In this document: positions 7,434 to 16,301 of the stretch, one piece after another | Numbering within the stretch: the stretch's first letter is position 1 | Layout of the letters: each line of letters begins with the position of its first letter | DNA from: UBA937 sp031549725 | GTDB taxonomy: Bacteria; Spirochaetota; Spirochaetia; Treponematales; Breznakiellaceae | Direction of reading: 5' to 3' | Assembly: GCA_031549725.1 (NCBI GenBank) | Contig: JAVBPH010000042.1 | Coordinates: 3,136-67,135 of the forward strand | Length of the DNA: 64,000 bases | The notes under the pieces: model-generated | What the model was told of the DNA's origin: nothing | Databases searched by the model: none | What the model saw: only the letters and a program-made list of their open reading frames with translations | Position numbers and translations under genes: made by a program

Positions 7434-9353
7434 ATGCCAGCCTCGGGGGAAAACCGGCTTAATGCCGCGGTAAAGGCAGGCGTAAAGCGGGATTATGCGA
7501 AGGCAATCGCTATTCTGGAACAGTTGATTTCCGAAACCGATGCTCCTCCTGAGGCGTACCTTTTACTGGGCCGCTCTCTCCACAGCATGGGTGATTACTC
7601 CCATGCATTGGTGGCCTTTGGGGATTTTGTCCGTTTAAAACCCTCATCTCCCCAGGGATACTTTTTTGCGGGCAGGACCTATCTGGTTCTGGCCCTGCCC
7701 CAAAGGGCGGTTCCCCTGCTGCAGAAAGCCCTGGCTATCCGGAAAAATGATCCCCAGATTATGGCCATGCTGGGGCTGGCCTATTTAAAATCCCGCCGTT
7801 CCCGGGAAGCAGTGGAAATTCTGGAAACTGCGGTCACCGCCGCCCCGAATAATACCAGGATCTATAAGGCCTACCTTAATTCCCTTTTCATCCGGGGAAT
7901 CAAAATATGCCGGGCGGGAGACCTGGATATGGGTATTCAGATGCTCAGCTTCCTTCTGGAAAACGGGATGGATAACCCCCTCCTGCGGCTGGAACTGGGC
8001 ATGGCCTGCCGGGATACGGGAATGCTTCCGGACGCCTTGGTGCATTTTTCCAGGGCTATCGAGTATTCCCCGGGGGATCCCCTTCTCTACTGGTACCGGG
8101 CCTCGGTATACATGGCCATGGGCTGGAATGAGGATGCCCTGAATGAAATTGATTATATCAAGTCCAACTGGGGAAACCTGCCGGACCTGCCCTGGAACAA
8201 CGAACTTATTGACCAGTTTATGATCCAGGCCTGCATGGAAAGCAGGCAGTGGCGGAGGGCCACCGAGGCCTGCCGCAACTGGATCAGGAACCGGGGAAAT
8301 AACGCCCAGGTCCAGGCCATGTATGCGGAAGCTCTGCGGAACCTGAAGGATTACACCACCGCAAAAAACCATATCGACCGGGGACTGGAACTTGAACCGG
8401 AAGCGCTGGAACTCTGGTATGAGTACATCATCATAGCCTGGGAGTCGGAGGACTGGAAAAGCCTTCGGAAGGCCCTGCGGAATGCAAAAAACCTGGGGGG
8501 TGAACCGGACTTTATCAACAAGTTCACCATTCTGTATGAATCCAAAAACAATGATGATGACGAAGTTATGATTCCTCTCATCCAGGATGCCATCAGAACC
8601 TATGGACCGGAACCGGATTTAATGTATGCCCTGGGTGAACGGTATCTGAAAATAGGATTAATCGAAGAAGCCCTGGGATGGTTCGATAAGATAAAATCCA
8701 TCCGTCCGGATCATGAGCGGGCAGCCCTGGGAGAAATAGCCGGCCTGGAAGCCCTGGTCAACGAAGGGGACAAAAAATCCCTGAAAAAATTAAAAAGTGC
8801 CTACATCAATTACCTTAATGCCTGGGCGGATAACCGGAATATCCGGCGGGAATATGCGCTTTTCCTCATCCATATCTGCGAATTCCCCGAAGCTTCCCTG
8901 GAACTGGAAAAACTTCTGGTGTATGAACCGGGTAACCCATCTTTGCGGCGGGTCCTGGCGTATACATACAGAAAGGTTGACCGTTACCGAGATGCGGCAG
9001 TACTTTTAAAGGGGCTGCTGAAGGAAAAACCAAAAGATAAGGATCTCCTTCTGGAATTCGCGGGATGCCTGGAACGGGCGGGATCGGTACATTTTGCTTC
9101 GGCGGTACTGGAAAAAGCCCTCCCCCTCTTTAAGGGTACCGCGGATATTTATCTTGCCCTGGGGATGCTGTATTACCGGGATAAAAAAACCGAGAAGGCC
9201 TTTGACATGCTCCGGGAAGCCGCAGCAAAGGATGCAAAAAATCCCCGGCCCTATGAATGGATGGCCGCCATTGCAAAGAAAAAAGGGGACAACCAGGGAG
9301 CATCCCATTATGAATTTGAAGCTGAAAGAAGAAAAAAGGCTTCAATGCGATAA
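7434..9353 (+). CDS. Large cytoplasmic TPR-repeat protein
   Basis: Specific function unknown. The 639 residues are almost entirely tetratricopeptide-like helix pairs: clear units at about 40-110 (AYLLLGRSLHSMGDYSHALVAF type), 185-230, 295-330, 395-430 and 500-600. There is no signal peptide or membrane segment, so it should act in the cytoplasm as a binding scaffold. Its ATG follows the pta stop after only three bases, which implies the same transcript; whether it has anything to do with acetate metabolism is unknown. No distinct enzymatic domain is visible. Confidence 0.85.
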   Translation: MPASGENRLNAAVKAGVKRDYAKAIAILEQLISETDAPPEAYLLLGRSLHSMGDYSHALVAFGDFVRLKPSSPQGYFFAGRTYLVLALPQRAVPLLQKALAIRKNDPQIMAMLGLAYLKSRRSREAVEILETAVTAAPNNTRIYKAYLNSLFIRGIKICRAGDLDMGIQMLSFLLENGMDNPLLRLELGMACRDTGMLPDALVHFSRAIEYSPGDPLLYWYRASVYMAMGWNEDALNEIDYIKSNWGNLPDLPWNNELIDQFMIQACMESRQWRRATEACRNWIRNRGNNAQVQAMYAEALRNLKDYTTAKNHIDRGLELEPEALELWYEYIIIAWESEDWKSLRKALRNAKNLGGEPDFINKFTILYESKNNDDDEVMIPLIQDAIRTYGPEPDLMYALGERYLKIGLIEEALGWFDKIKSIRPDHERAALGEIAGLEALVNEGDKKSLKKLKSAYINYLNAWADNRNIRREYALFLIHICEFPEASLELEKLLVYEPGNPSLRRVLAYTYRKVDRYRDAAVLLKGLLKEKPKDKDLLLEFAGCLERAGSVHFASAVLEKALPLFKGTADIYLALGMLYYRDKKTEKAFDMLREAAAKDAKNPRPYEWMAAIAKKKGDNQGASHYEFEAERRKKASMR

Positions 9354-9360
9354 AAAAAGG

Positions 9361-9388
9361 TTGCTCAATTCTGTAAAAAAGATATAAT
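9361..9388 (+). promoter_or_regulatory. Promoter for the 9578 gene, giving a long leader
   Basis: TTGCTC (9361-9366) and TATAAT (9383-9388) are spaced by 16 bases. Initiation near 9395 would leave a leader of about 180 nt before the ATG at 9578. Confidence 0.55.
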
Positions 9389-9577
9389 GGAAGGGTATAT
9401 AGCAGGAGTTTCCGGAAAACAAGATGTTGTTCCCGGTGGTTGCCCTGTCTATCCAAGGATAATAATGATGAGTTCCGGACTACAACAGGTTGGAATTCTT
9501 TATCCAGGACAAATTTCCGAATGTTTTAAACGTCGGAATATATTGTCTGAAGATTTTAGAAATAACTGGAGGATAAA

Positions 9578-10144
9578 ATGGCAGTAAAAGCAATGGATCT
9601 GTTTGATGCGTATTCGAAGGATATGTTGCCGAAGGATCAGGGATATATTGTATCATCCTTCTTCAGTGATACAACTTCATATTCAAGGTATGAGATAGTA
9701 TCGTATTCCGGGGTAAAATCAATTTATCCCACGGAAGAAGGACTTACTTTCCAGACTAACGGAAAAAAGCTTCATATTCTCATTGAACCTGCTTCATACC
9801 CGCACAAGGCAATTGAGCCTTATGTCAGAAACGCCCAGGACCAGATCCCCCTCCGGTTCAAGGAACTGGATATTATTACTGCTAAAAACCAGTCAAAGGT
9901 AATGATAGCCCAGAAACCCATCGTATCCTTCTCTTCTTTCACCATTCTTAAACCGAAGGGAATGGATTTCTCCCTGGTGTTCTATCAAATGGATGACCTG
10001 TTTGATTCCCTGGAAGTATTCTTTGAAAAGACCTTTAATAAAGAAGCGGGTATACCCATGGCGGATGCCAAAACAAGCGCCAAAAAGGTAATCGAAAACC
10101 TGAAAGCCACCATGGACTTTAAGGGTGATTACGCTTCCGAATAA
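9578..10144 (+). CDS. Unknown conserved-looking cytoplasmic protein
   Basis: I do not recognise a family. The 188 residues have balanced composition, no signal peptide and no membrane segment. The middle (residues 40-125) alternates short beta strands (YEIVSYSGVKSIYPT, GLTFQTNGKKLHILIE) with turns, and the end is helical (MADAKTSAKKVIENLK). GGAGG nine bases before ATG supports the start. It has its own promoter with a long leader and a strong terminator downstream, so it is a monocistronic unit between the pta pair and the convergent ppdK. Confidence 0.75.
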   Translation: MAVKAMDLFDAYSKDMLPKDQGYIVSSFFSDTTSYSRYEIVSYSGVKSIYPTEEGLTFQTNGKKLHILIEPASYPHKAIEPYVRNAQDQIPLRFKELDIITAKNQSKVMIAQKPIVSFSSFTILKPKGMDFSLVFYQMDDLFDSLEVFFEKTFNKEAGIPMADAKTSAKKVIENLKATMDFKGDYASE

Positions 10145-10213
10145 TATATAACACAACGGATGGATCCGGATAGCTTTCGGGTAAATTCACCGTGGTTAAT
10201 TTTTAAACCGAAT

Positions 10214-10245
10214 AAAAAAGGCTGGAATTACTTCCAGCCTTTTTT
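10214..10245. terminator. Bidirectional intrinsic terminator
   Basis: A 14 bp perfect stem AAAAAAGGCTGGAA / TTCCAGCCTTTTTT with a 4-base loop lies between the convergent genes ending at 10144 (+) and 10265 (-). The A and T runs on the two arms serve both directions. Confidence 0.92.
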
Positions 10246-10264
10246 GTCATCATACCGTTCTCTG

Positions 10265-12910
10265 TTACTTTGCTTCTGCTTCTGCCTTTTCAAGCTCCGC
10301 CTGGGCTACTGCCAGGAGAGCTATAGGAACAGAGTAGGAAGAACAGGAAACATAGTTTAATCCCGCATCCATGCAGAAGCGTACGTTATCCGGGTTTGCA
10401 CCATGTTCACCGCAGAGCCCGCAGACCAGATCCGGCCGGGTAAGCCGTCCCCGTTCCACCGCCATGGCGATAAGTTCCTTCACCCTGGGGTCCAGGGTGC
10501 TGAAGGGGTTCCCGATAATCAGGTCAAAGAGGGTGTAGTCCGGCATAAATCCGGTAAAGTCATCCCGGGAAATACCCAGGGTTGTCTGGGTAAGATCGTT
10601 GGTGCCGAAGCTGAAGAACCGGCCGTACTTGGCTATTTCGCCGGCGCCAAGGGCGGCTGCGGGCAATTCGATCATGGTACCTATCTGGTAGGCTACCGGC
10701 TTTGCCTTCTTGGCTGCCCGGAGTTTTTCTTCCACATCCACAATACCCAAATAATTGGCCCCCTCAATCTTTTTGCCGTAGGCAATAAGCTTCAGTTCCG
10801 AGGCGTTCATTACAATGGGTACCATGATTTCAGGCCTGACATCCACCTTTTCCTGCTTCAGTTTGAAGGCAGCGTCAAAGATAGCTTCCACCTGCATGGC
10901 ATAAATTTCGGGATAGGAAACCGCAATCCGGCATCCCCGGTGACCCAGCATGGGGTTGAATTCTTCCAGGGAATCAATCTTGGCCACAATGTCGGCCCGG
11001 GGAACCTTCACTTTCTTTACCTTTTCCATATAGCTGATAAATGCTTTTAATTCATCCTCATTATGGGGAAGGAATTCGTGCAGGGGCGAATCCAGCAGGC
11101 GGATGGTAACTTCCTTTCCGGCCATGGTTTTGAAGATCCCGTAAAAATCATTCCGCTGCATCACCTTCAGCTTATCCAGGGCTTTTTGCCGGTCCTTGAC
11201 GGTATCCGAGAAAATCATTTCCCGGAAGGTATTAATCCGGTCTGCGCCGAAGAACATATGTTCCGTCCGGCAAAGTCCGATACCTTCCGCACCAAAAGAA
11301 AGGGCCAGGAGGGCATCCTTTGGGGTTTCCGCATTCGCCCTGACATGGAATCCCTTGGTAAATTTTTTACTGATATTGATGAATTCCAGCAGTCCCGATT
11401 CGGAAGGATTGGGTTCAATCAGTTTTGCCGTTCCCAGATACACCGAGGATTCCCCGTAATAGGGCACATTGATGGTAATATACTGGCCTTCGGAAAAGGT
11501 AATTGATCCCAGGGTTGCTTTTTTCCCTTTAATTTTCATTTCAGGGGCAACCAGGGAAACCTTACCGTACTGGCGGGCTACCACCGATGCATGGGCGGAA
11601 TACCCGCCTTCGCAGGACAGAACCCCCGTGGCAACCTCAATTGCCTTAACATCTTCGGCAAAGGTGGAGGGCATTACCAGGATAAACCGGTGATCTTCAC
11701 CCTTCTGCATGGCAATTTTTCTGGCTTCGATCAAACTATCGGTGGTGAAATATACCCGGCCGATGGCCGCACCGGGGGCGCCGGCAATACCACCCTTCCA
11801 GCTCTTAAGTCCTTTCACGCTGGGGGTATCGATAATCGGGTGCAGAATTTCGTTGAGCCGTAAGGGTTCAATGGATTTCACCACATAGGCTTCATCCACA
11901 ATTTTCCGTTTTGCCAGGTCAAGGATCAATTTGATATCCGACTGGGTTGATTTTTGCTCAACCTGTCTCTGTTCAATCAGCCATAGCTTTCCCTTTTCCA
12001 CGGTAAAGCGGATCTGGCGGATTTCCTTGAATTTATCTTCCAAGGTCCAGGCTATTTTCTGCAGATCCTTCAGATGGGCCGGTCCGATATTATCAATGGG
12101 CTGGCCGGAAGCGCCGAACTCATTGAATTTTTCCCGGTAAAACTCACCCTGAAGTTTCTTTTCGCCGGTAACCACGTTACGGCTGAAGAAGCTGCCCGAA
12201 CAGGAATCCTTCCCGTAGTTGCCGTAAACCATGGGCTGGACCATCAGAGCGGTATCCGTATCGTTCTGGTCGTCCATGGTGAGCATTTTGGAAAGTTCCT
12301 TCAGGGTCAGTATGATCTGGTTGTCAGCGGAATCGAAGAATCCCGAAGGCAGAAGGGGTTCATATTCATCCATATACCCATTGGCAGATTTGGAATGATG
12401 ATCCTGTTTTATTTCCTTTTCCAGTTTTCCCAGGGCCAGGTTGATCTTTTTCAGTCCCGCATCATCCTTCTTAAGTTCCATAATGCGGCTTTCCACCCGT
12501 AACATACCCCTCACCAGGAAGAGTACTTCATGGGCCGCAAAGGCGTCCCCTACCCACTTGGCAAAGCCGCCGATGGTAGGTCTTACCAGCCCAAAATTAT
12601 GGAGGGTCGGATAGGTTGTGATGGCCAGGTTTGACGAGAAAACCACCTTAACAAGCATGGGATTTTCCGTATCCCCATAGGTTTTCCCTACAATATGGGC
12701 GCATTTGCCCAAAAGGGCTTTTACATCCTTGCTGATATCCACCTTATCAAGACCGGATGCCAGTTCGGTATCAATGATAAACCCGGGCAGCAGGGGAAAC
12801 CGGAGTTCGGCAAATTCATTTACCTGGCGGCCCCGGATACCCAGCAGTTCCGGTTCTATCTTATTTGAAATTACATCGTTTTGGCTGAAAAAATGTATTC
12901 TATTATCCAT
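10265..12910 (-). CDS. ppdK: Pyruvate, phosphate dikinase with divergent nucleotide-binding domain
   Basis: PPDK interconverts pyruvate + ATP + phosphate and PEP + AMP + PPi through a phospho-histidine. The 881 residues have the full three-domain length. The swivelling-domain histidine is present (GGYSAHASVVAR, His440), and the C-terminal PEP/pyruvate barrel is well kept: NAETPKDALLALSFGAEGIG, LLDSPLHEFLPH, FFSFGTNDLTQT and the proton-donor cysteine in CGLCGEHG (Cys833). The N-terminal ATP-grasp domain is recognisable (NVVTGEKKLQGEF, VQPMVYGNYG) but differs at positions that bind ATP in the Clostridium symbiosum enzyme (see findings). It is the last gene of the cfpA run, 17 bases after its neighbour, and ends at a bidirectional terminator. 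Confidence 0.88.
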   Translation of the reverse strand: MDNRIHFFSQNDVISNKIEPELLGIRGRQVNEFAELRFPLLPGFIIDTELASGLDKVDISKDVKALLGKCAHIVGKTYGDTENPMLVKVVFSSNLAITTYPTLHNFGLVRPTIGGFAKWVGDAFAAHEVLFLVRGMLRVESRIMELKKDDAGLKKINLALGKLEKEIKQDHHSKSANGYMDEYEPLLPSGFFDSADNQIILTLKELSKMLTMDDQNDTDTALMVQPMVYGNYGKDSCSGSFFSRNVVTGEKKLQGEFYREKFNEFGASGQPIDNIGPAHLKDLQKIAWTLEDKFKEIRQIRFTVEKGKLWLIEQRQVEQKSTQSDIKLILDLAKRKIVDEAYVVKSIEPLRLNEILHPIIDTPSVKGLKSWKGGIAGAPGAAIGRVYFTTDSLIEARKIAMQKGEDHRFILVMPSTFAEDVKAIEVATGVLSCEGGYSAHASVVARQYGKVSLVAPEMKIKGKKATLGSITFSEGQYITINVPYYGESSVYLGTAKLIEPNPSESGLLEFINISKKFTKGFHVRANAETPKDALLALSFGAEGIGLCRTEHMFFGADRINTFREMIFSDTVKDRQKALDKLKVMQRNDFYGIFKTMAGKEVTIRLLDSPLHEFLPHNEDELKAFISYMEKVKKVKVPRADIVAKIDSLEEFNPMLGHRGCRIAVSYPEIYAMQVEAIFDAAFKLKQEKVDVRPEIMVPIVMNASELKLIAYGKKIEGANYLGIVDVEEKLRAAKKAKPVAYQIGTMIELPAAALGAGEIAKYGRFFSFGTNDLTQTTLGISRDDFTGFMPDYTLFDLIIGNPFSTLDPRVKELIAMAVERGRLTRPDLVCGLCGEHGANPDNVRFCMDAGLNYVSCSSYSVPIALLAVAQAELEKAEAEAK

Positions 12911-12927
12911 AAACCACCTTTCCTTTT

Positions 12928-13983
12928 TTAGAACAATTTCAGAACATTATTCACAGGACCATGAAGGAAAGACTCAAACATGTGGCTTGCACCCTGTGAA
13001 AGGTAACGCTGCAGTTTTGCTACATCTTTAATATCGTTTCCCGCAACAGCAAAATTGATGGCACTGCCATGCTTGACCTTACCCCACTTGAAAAGGGAGT
13101 TGATATCCATAATGCGTTCGCCGTCATAATAGATATACACTTCCAAATCAGGATATTTAGCCTTATAACTGGCGACAATCTTTTTCCAGGCTTCCACATT
13201 GCCGTTATGGAACAGTTCGTTCTGGACTACCACAGAATACATGGGGGTCATCCGGACCGGTCCCTTGGGAGCTGCCGCAGGTGCCGCAACGGCAGCCTGG
13301 GCTGCCGGCGCCTGACTCTGGACAACCGCTGCCCTGGCAGGGGTTCCGGACTTTGCAGCCCTGCCTTTTGCAGCAGGTTTAGCCCTGGACGGCGCTGCTT
13401 TTTTACTAACCGCCGGAGCCTTTGGAGGAGCGGCCTTCTTTATTTTTTGAGTGGTAAATTCACCTTTATAGAATTCGCCGGGGGCCTTTGCTTTTGAGCC
13501 TGTAAACAGCTGGGCTGCAAACTCGGCGGCCCTGTCACAAACACCATCCGCGGGCTTTCCGCCCTTGCCGGCATACACCACCAGTAATTCCCGCTTACGC
13601 AGTGAACCAAACTGGGCAAGTTCATCCGCATTTTTCGGATTAGCCACGATTAATCCCATATCGGGATGGTGGTATGCCACCACCAGGTCTACGGCCTTCC
13701 ATTTTTCAAATTCTTTTGCTAGAGACGAGGGTTCATCAATAACCGACGGTAAATTGATAGAAGCCGTCTTGTATCCTAATTTGTCTACCAAAAGAATCTG
13801 TAAAATCAGAGACGCCTTCTCACCGGAAAGTTCGCTGTCCCCTAATTGAAAAAGAAGATCCCCAAGATTCTTCTTCACTCCCACGGTTTCAATAATGCTT
13901 ATAGTTTTTTTGATATGTCTTACAGCAGTATTAAAACCAGCCCGGGAAGAAAGAACCTCCAAATTAGCCGGTAATTTACTCAT
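12928..13983 (-). CDS. Unknown two-domain protein with basic Ala/Pro/Lys linker, next to cfpA
   Basis: Function unknown. Residues 1-165 form a mixed alpha/beta domain (SIIETVGVKKNLGDLLFQLG, WKAVDLVVAYHHPDMGLIVA). Residues about 180-245 are a low-complexity, strongly basic stretch made of Ala, Pro and Lys. Residues 246-351 form a second compact domain (YSVVVQNELFHNGNVEAW, YPDLEVYIYYDGERIMDI). No signal or membrane segment. GGGAGG precedes the ATG. It lies between cfpA and ppdK; I recall a hypothetical gene at the same place in T. pallidum (TP0747), so a filament- or CfpA-related role is plausible but inferred. Confidence 0.75.
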   Translation of the reverse strand: MSKLPANLEVLSSRAGFNTAVRHIKKTISIIETVGVKKNLGDLLFQLGDSELSGEKASLILQILLVDKLGYKTASINLPSVIDEPSSLAKEFEKWKAVDLVVAYHHPDMGLIVANPKNADELAQFGSLRKRELLVVYAGKGGKPADGVCDRAAEFAAQLFTGSKAKAPGEFYKGEFTTQKIKKAAPPKAPAVSKKAAPSRAKPAAKGRAAKSGTPARAAVVQSQAPAAQAAVAAPAAAPKGPVRMTPMYSVVVQNELFHNGNVEAWKKIVASYKAKYPDLEVYIYYDGERIMDINSLFKWGKVKHGSAINFAVAGNDIKDVAKLQRYLSQGASHMFESFLHGPVNNVLKLF

Positions 13984-13999
13984 ATATATTGCCTCCCAG

Positions 14000-14028
14000 A
14001 AAAAACGCCCCCGGGAACGGGGGCGTTT
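14000..14028 (-). terminator. Intrinsic terminator between cfpA and the downstream gene
   Basis: Read on the minus strand, AAACGCCCCC / GGGGGCGTTT forms a 10 bp GC-rich stem followed by a T run (plus-strand A14000-A14005). It lies 17 bases after the cfpA stop and 17 bases before the next start, so it should keep the filament transcript abundant and allow only readthrough into the next two genes. Confidence 0.88.
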
Positions 14029-14045
14029 CGGTTCGTCACCGATGA

Positions 14046-16115
14046 TTATACTTCTCTAAGTGCTCCACCGCCACGGCGGCTGGTACTGGCTTTTTTTGCG
14101 GATCCCCGTTTTGCAGCGGGTTTCTTCTTAGCATCTACCATGCCTTTTGCAGGTGCCTTGCCTTTCTTCGCGGGTGCGCTGAGGGCAGGAACATCCTGGG
14201 TGGTGCTGGCAGGCCTGTCGCCGGCATTAAGCATATCAAGATATGCAGCTCCGGGATCATTATGGCGGCTGTTTTCTTCAACCGGCATATCCGCAAAGGA
14301 CTGGTTAATGTCCTGGCGTACGGTGGACCGGCGGCGGCTGAACGATGCAAAGGCTGCATCCTGGAAGCCCTTGGAAACACCATGGAGGAATTCGTTAAGA
14401 ACGTTGGCCATGGCATCCAGGGTTGCTTTCTTCCTCTTGATGGAGGTGATGTCCACGTCCAGGAGAAGACCGGGCTGGATATGGTAGGGGTTGATCAGGT
14501 AATCAAACCGGTAATAATCCCTTTCCAGATCATTCAGGCGCTGTTCCATTACCCTGCGTTCCACGGGGTACTGGTAGTCGTACATTCTCTTCATTTTTTC
14601 CCGCATCAGGATAATCCGGCTGCGGATCCGGTCTTTTTCATACAGATAGGTCCGGTTCATGCGTTCGACTTCGGTTTCCGCGGGGCGGACAAAGGAAATT
14701 TCATCCCACACCTTGGCGATGTCTTCATACATGGGCTCACCGGTCTTTTCTTTATAGTTCTTGCGGATATAACTCTTGTTCTTGTTTGAAAGATCCTGGA
14801 AGTCTTCGACGCGGTAGGATTTCTTACTCTTATCGTAAATGGACTGCAGGTTTTCCCAGAGGTGCATTACTTCGGTTTCAAAGCTCTTCATCTGAACATC
14901 ATAGGCCTTCCGTTCTTCGATAAGCTGGGCGTTATCGTAGTACTTCATGCGGACAGAATAGCGTTCATCGGGAAGATTGGCCGAATCGGTATCTTCATAT
15001 TCCCGGATAACCAGTTCCCGGGCATTCTTCAGGTTTTCAATGTACTGATATCCCATCTTTGAGGTATCAAGAATAGCAGTAATCGAGTTGATTGCGGTAT
15101 TGAAACCCCGGTTCCGGATGTTTTCCATATCAACAATCTTTTTGAGATTTTCCCGGATATTGAGCTGGTCAAAAGTTTCGGGATCAATTTCTGCACGAAG
15201 ATCGGCAATCCTCTCCATGAGGGCCTTGGCAATAATTGAATAGCGTTTTGACTTTTGGTTATCAATATCATCGTCGGTGTATGAATCGATCTTGTTCATC
15301 TTCTTGAAGATGATTTCACTGTCGGACAGTTCTTCCAGACCCTGGTCGATTCTTTCGTCCTTCAGTTTTTCAATTTCCTTATCCAGCTGATCAATGATGT
15401 GCTTGGACAACAGGTCCTTAATGAGGTATTCAACGGTTACCTGATAATGGAAAATGGGGCTGATAAGCTCAGAGTCAAGGATGTTTACGGAAAGTTTAAC
15501 ATCGGTAACGGTCTTGGGCTTTCTCAGGTTATCCTTGAACGAGCACTTAACAATTGAATAGGCATTTTCGCCGCGGATAAAAGCGCCGGTATCGGTCTTC
15601 TGGCGCAGAAGGCTGTTGGTCAGGTTTTCCAGGTCGTTCACGCCCCGCTGGACATGTCCCTGGAGGTGACCGTACATATTGACTATGGATTTTTCGATTT
15701 CACCGGTATTGAACTTATCGGCTCCGCCTACTGCATCCAGGAGGTCCGCAATTTCCTTGGGGGTATAGCGGGCAAGAACCTTGGTTTCTTCCTTGTCCAC
15801 ATAGTTGCGGATCTTTTTAACCATTTCATCTTCAGTGGTAACCATGTAACGGTTAAACATGTTCTGAAAGTTCTGGTTAAAATAGTTATACAGCTTTTCC
15901 TTCATACCGCCCATGACGTCAAGGCGTTCAAGTACATCCTTCGGCAGTTTGGCTGTCAGGTGATGAAGAACCTTATTTGATTCTTCTTCCAGAAGTTGGT
16001 TTACTTCTTTCTGCTGATCACGATATTCCTGTGCTAATGAATTTCGTGAACCAACGGCACTAGGTTTCTCCGGATGGAATACATTCGGGCTCTTAGGCAG
16101 ATCAATCGCTCCCAT
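14046..16115 (-). CDS. cfpA: Cytoplasmic filament protein A
   Basis: Structural subunit of the ribbon-like cytoplasmic filaments that run under the flagellar filaments in treponemes. The 689 residues match CfpA length and character: long charged helices, Tyr/Arg-rich central segments (YDYQYPVERRVMEQRLNDLE), no Trp-rich or membrane parts. The N-terminus (MGAIDLPKSPNVFHPEKPSA) and the segment VQRGVNDLENLTNSLLRQKTD look typical of the family as I recall it. The last 50 residues are a low-complexity basic tail of Ala, Lys and Pro, like the linker of the downstream protein. AAGGAG precedes ATG, and a near-consensus promoter plus a strong terminator make it a highly expressed single unit. Confidence 0.95.
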   Translation of the reverse strand: MGAIDLPKSPNVFHPEKPSAVGSRNSLAQEYRDQQKEVNQLLEEESNKVLHHLTAKLPKDVLERLDVMGGMKEKLYNYFNQNFQNMFNRYMVTTEDEMVKKIRNYVDKEETKVLARYTPKEIADLLDAVGGADKFNTGEIEKSIVNMYGHLQGHVQRGVNDLENLTNSLLRQKTDTGAFIRGENAYSIVKCSFKDNLRKPKTVTDVKLSVNILDSELISPIFHYQVTVEYLIKDLLSKHIIDQLDKEIEKLKDERIDQGLEELSDSEIIFKKMNKIDSYTDDDIDNQKSKRYSIIAKALMERIADLRAEIDPETFDQLNIRENLKKIVDMENIRNRGFNTAINSITAILDTSKMGYQYIENLKNARELVIREYEDTDSANLPDERYSVRMKYYDNAQLIEERKAYDVQMKSFETEVMHLWENLQSIYDKSKKSYRVEDFQDLSNKNKSYIRKNYKEKTGEPMYEDIAKVWDEISFVRPAETEVERMNRTYLYEKDRIRSRIILMREKMKRMYDYQYPVERRVMEQRLNDLERDYYRFDYLINPYHIQPGLLLDVDITSIKRKKATLDAMANVLNEFLHGVSKGFQDAAFASFSRRRSTVRQDINQSFADMPVEENSRHNDPGAAYLDMLNAGDRPASTTQDVPALSAPAKKGKAPAKGMVDAKKKPAAKRGSAKKASTSRRGGGALREV

Positions 16116-16157
16116 ATTCTAACTCCTTAAATTGAAAATCACACTCACTTAACTTTA

Positions 16158-16185
16158 ATTATAATAATATCATATATTCTATCAA
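16158..16185 (-). promoter_or_regulatory. Strong sigma-70 type promoter of cfpA
   Basis: On the minus strand TTGATA (16180-16185) and TATAAT (16158-16163) are 16 bases apart in very AT-rich DNA, about 35 bases upstream of the cfpA ribosome-binding site. This fits an abundant structural protein. Confidence 0.8.
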
Positions 16186-16301
16186 TATCCCGAAAAAAAA
16201 GAAAGTCTTTTTTATTTTATTTAATGGAATTTTCAAGTTTAATCTAGAATTTAATGATAATTTTCTGTTTTTATTTATAAAAGTATGATAATATATAGCT
16301 T

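Noticed and set aside
9387..9587. 66-codon leader frame overlapping the 9578 gene
   Set aside because: Its ATG would fall upstream of the predicted transcription start near 9395, it has no ribosome-binding site, and its composition is not protein-like.
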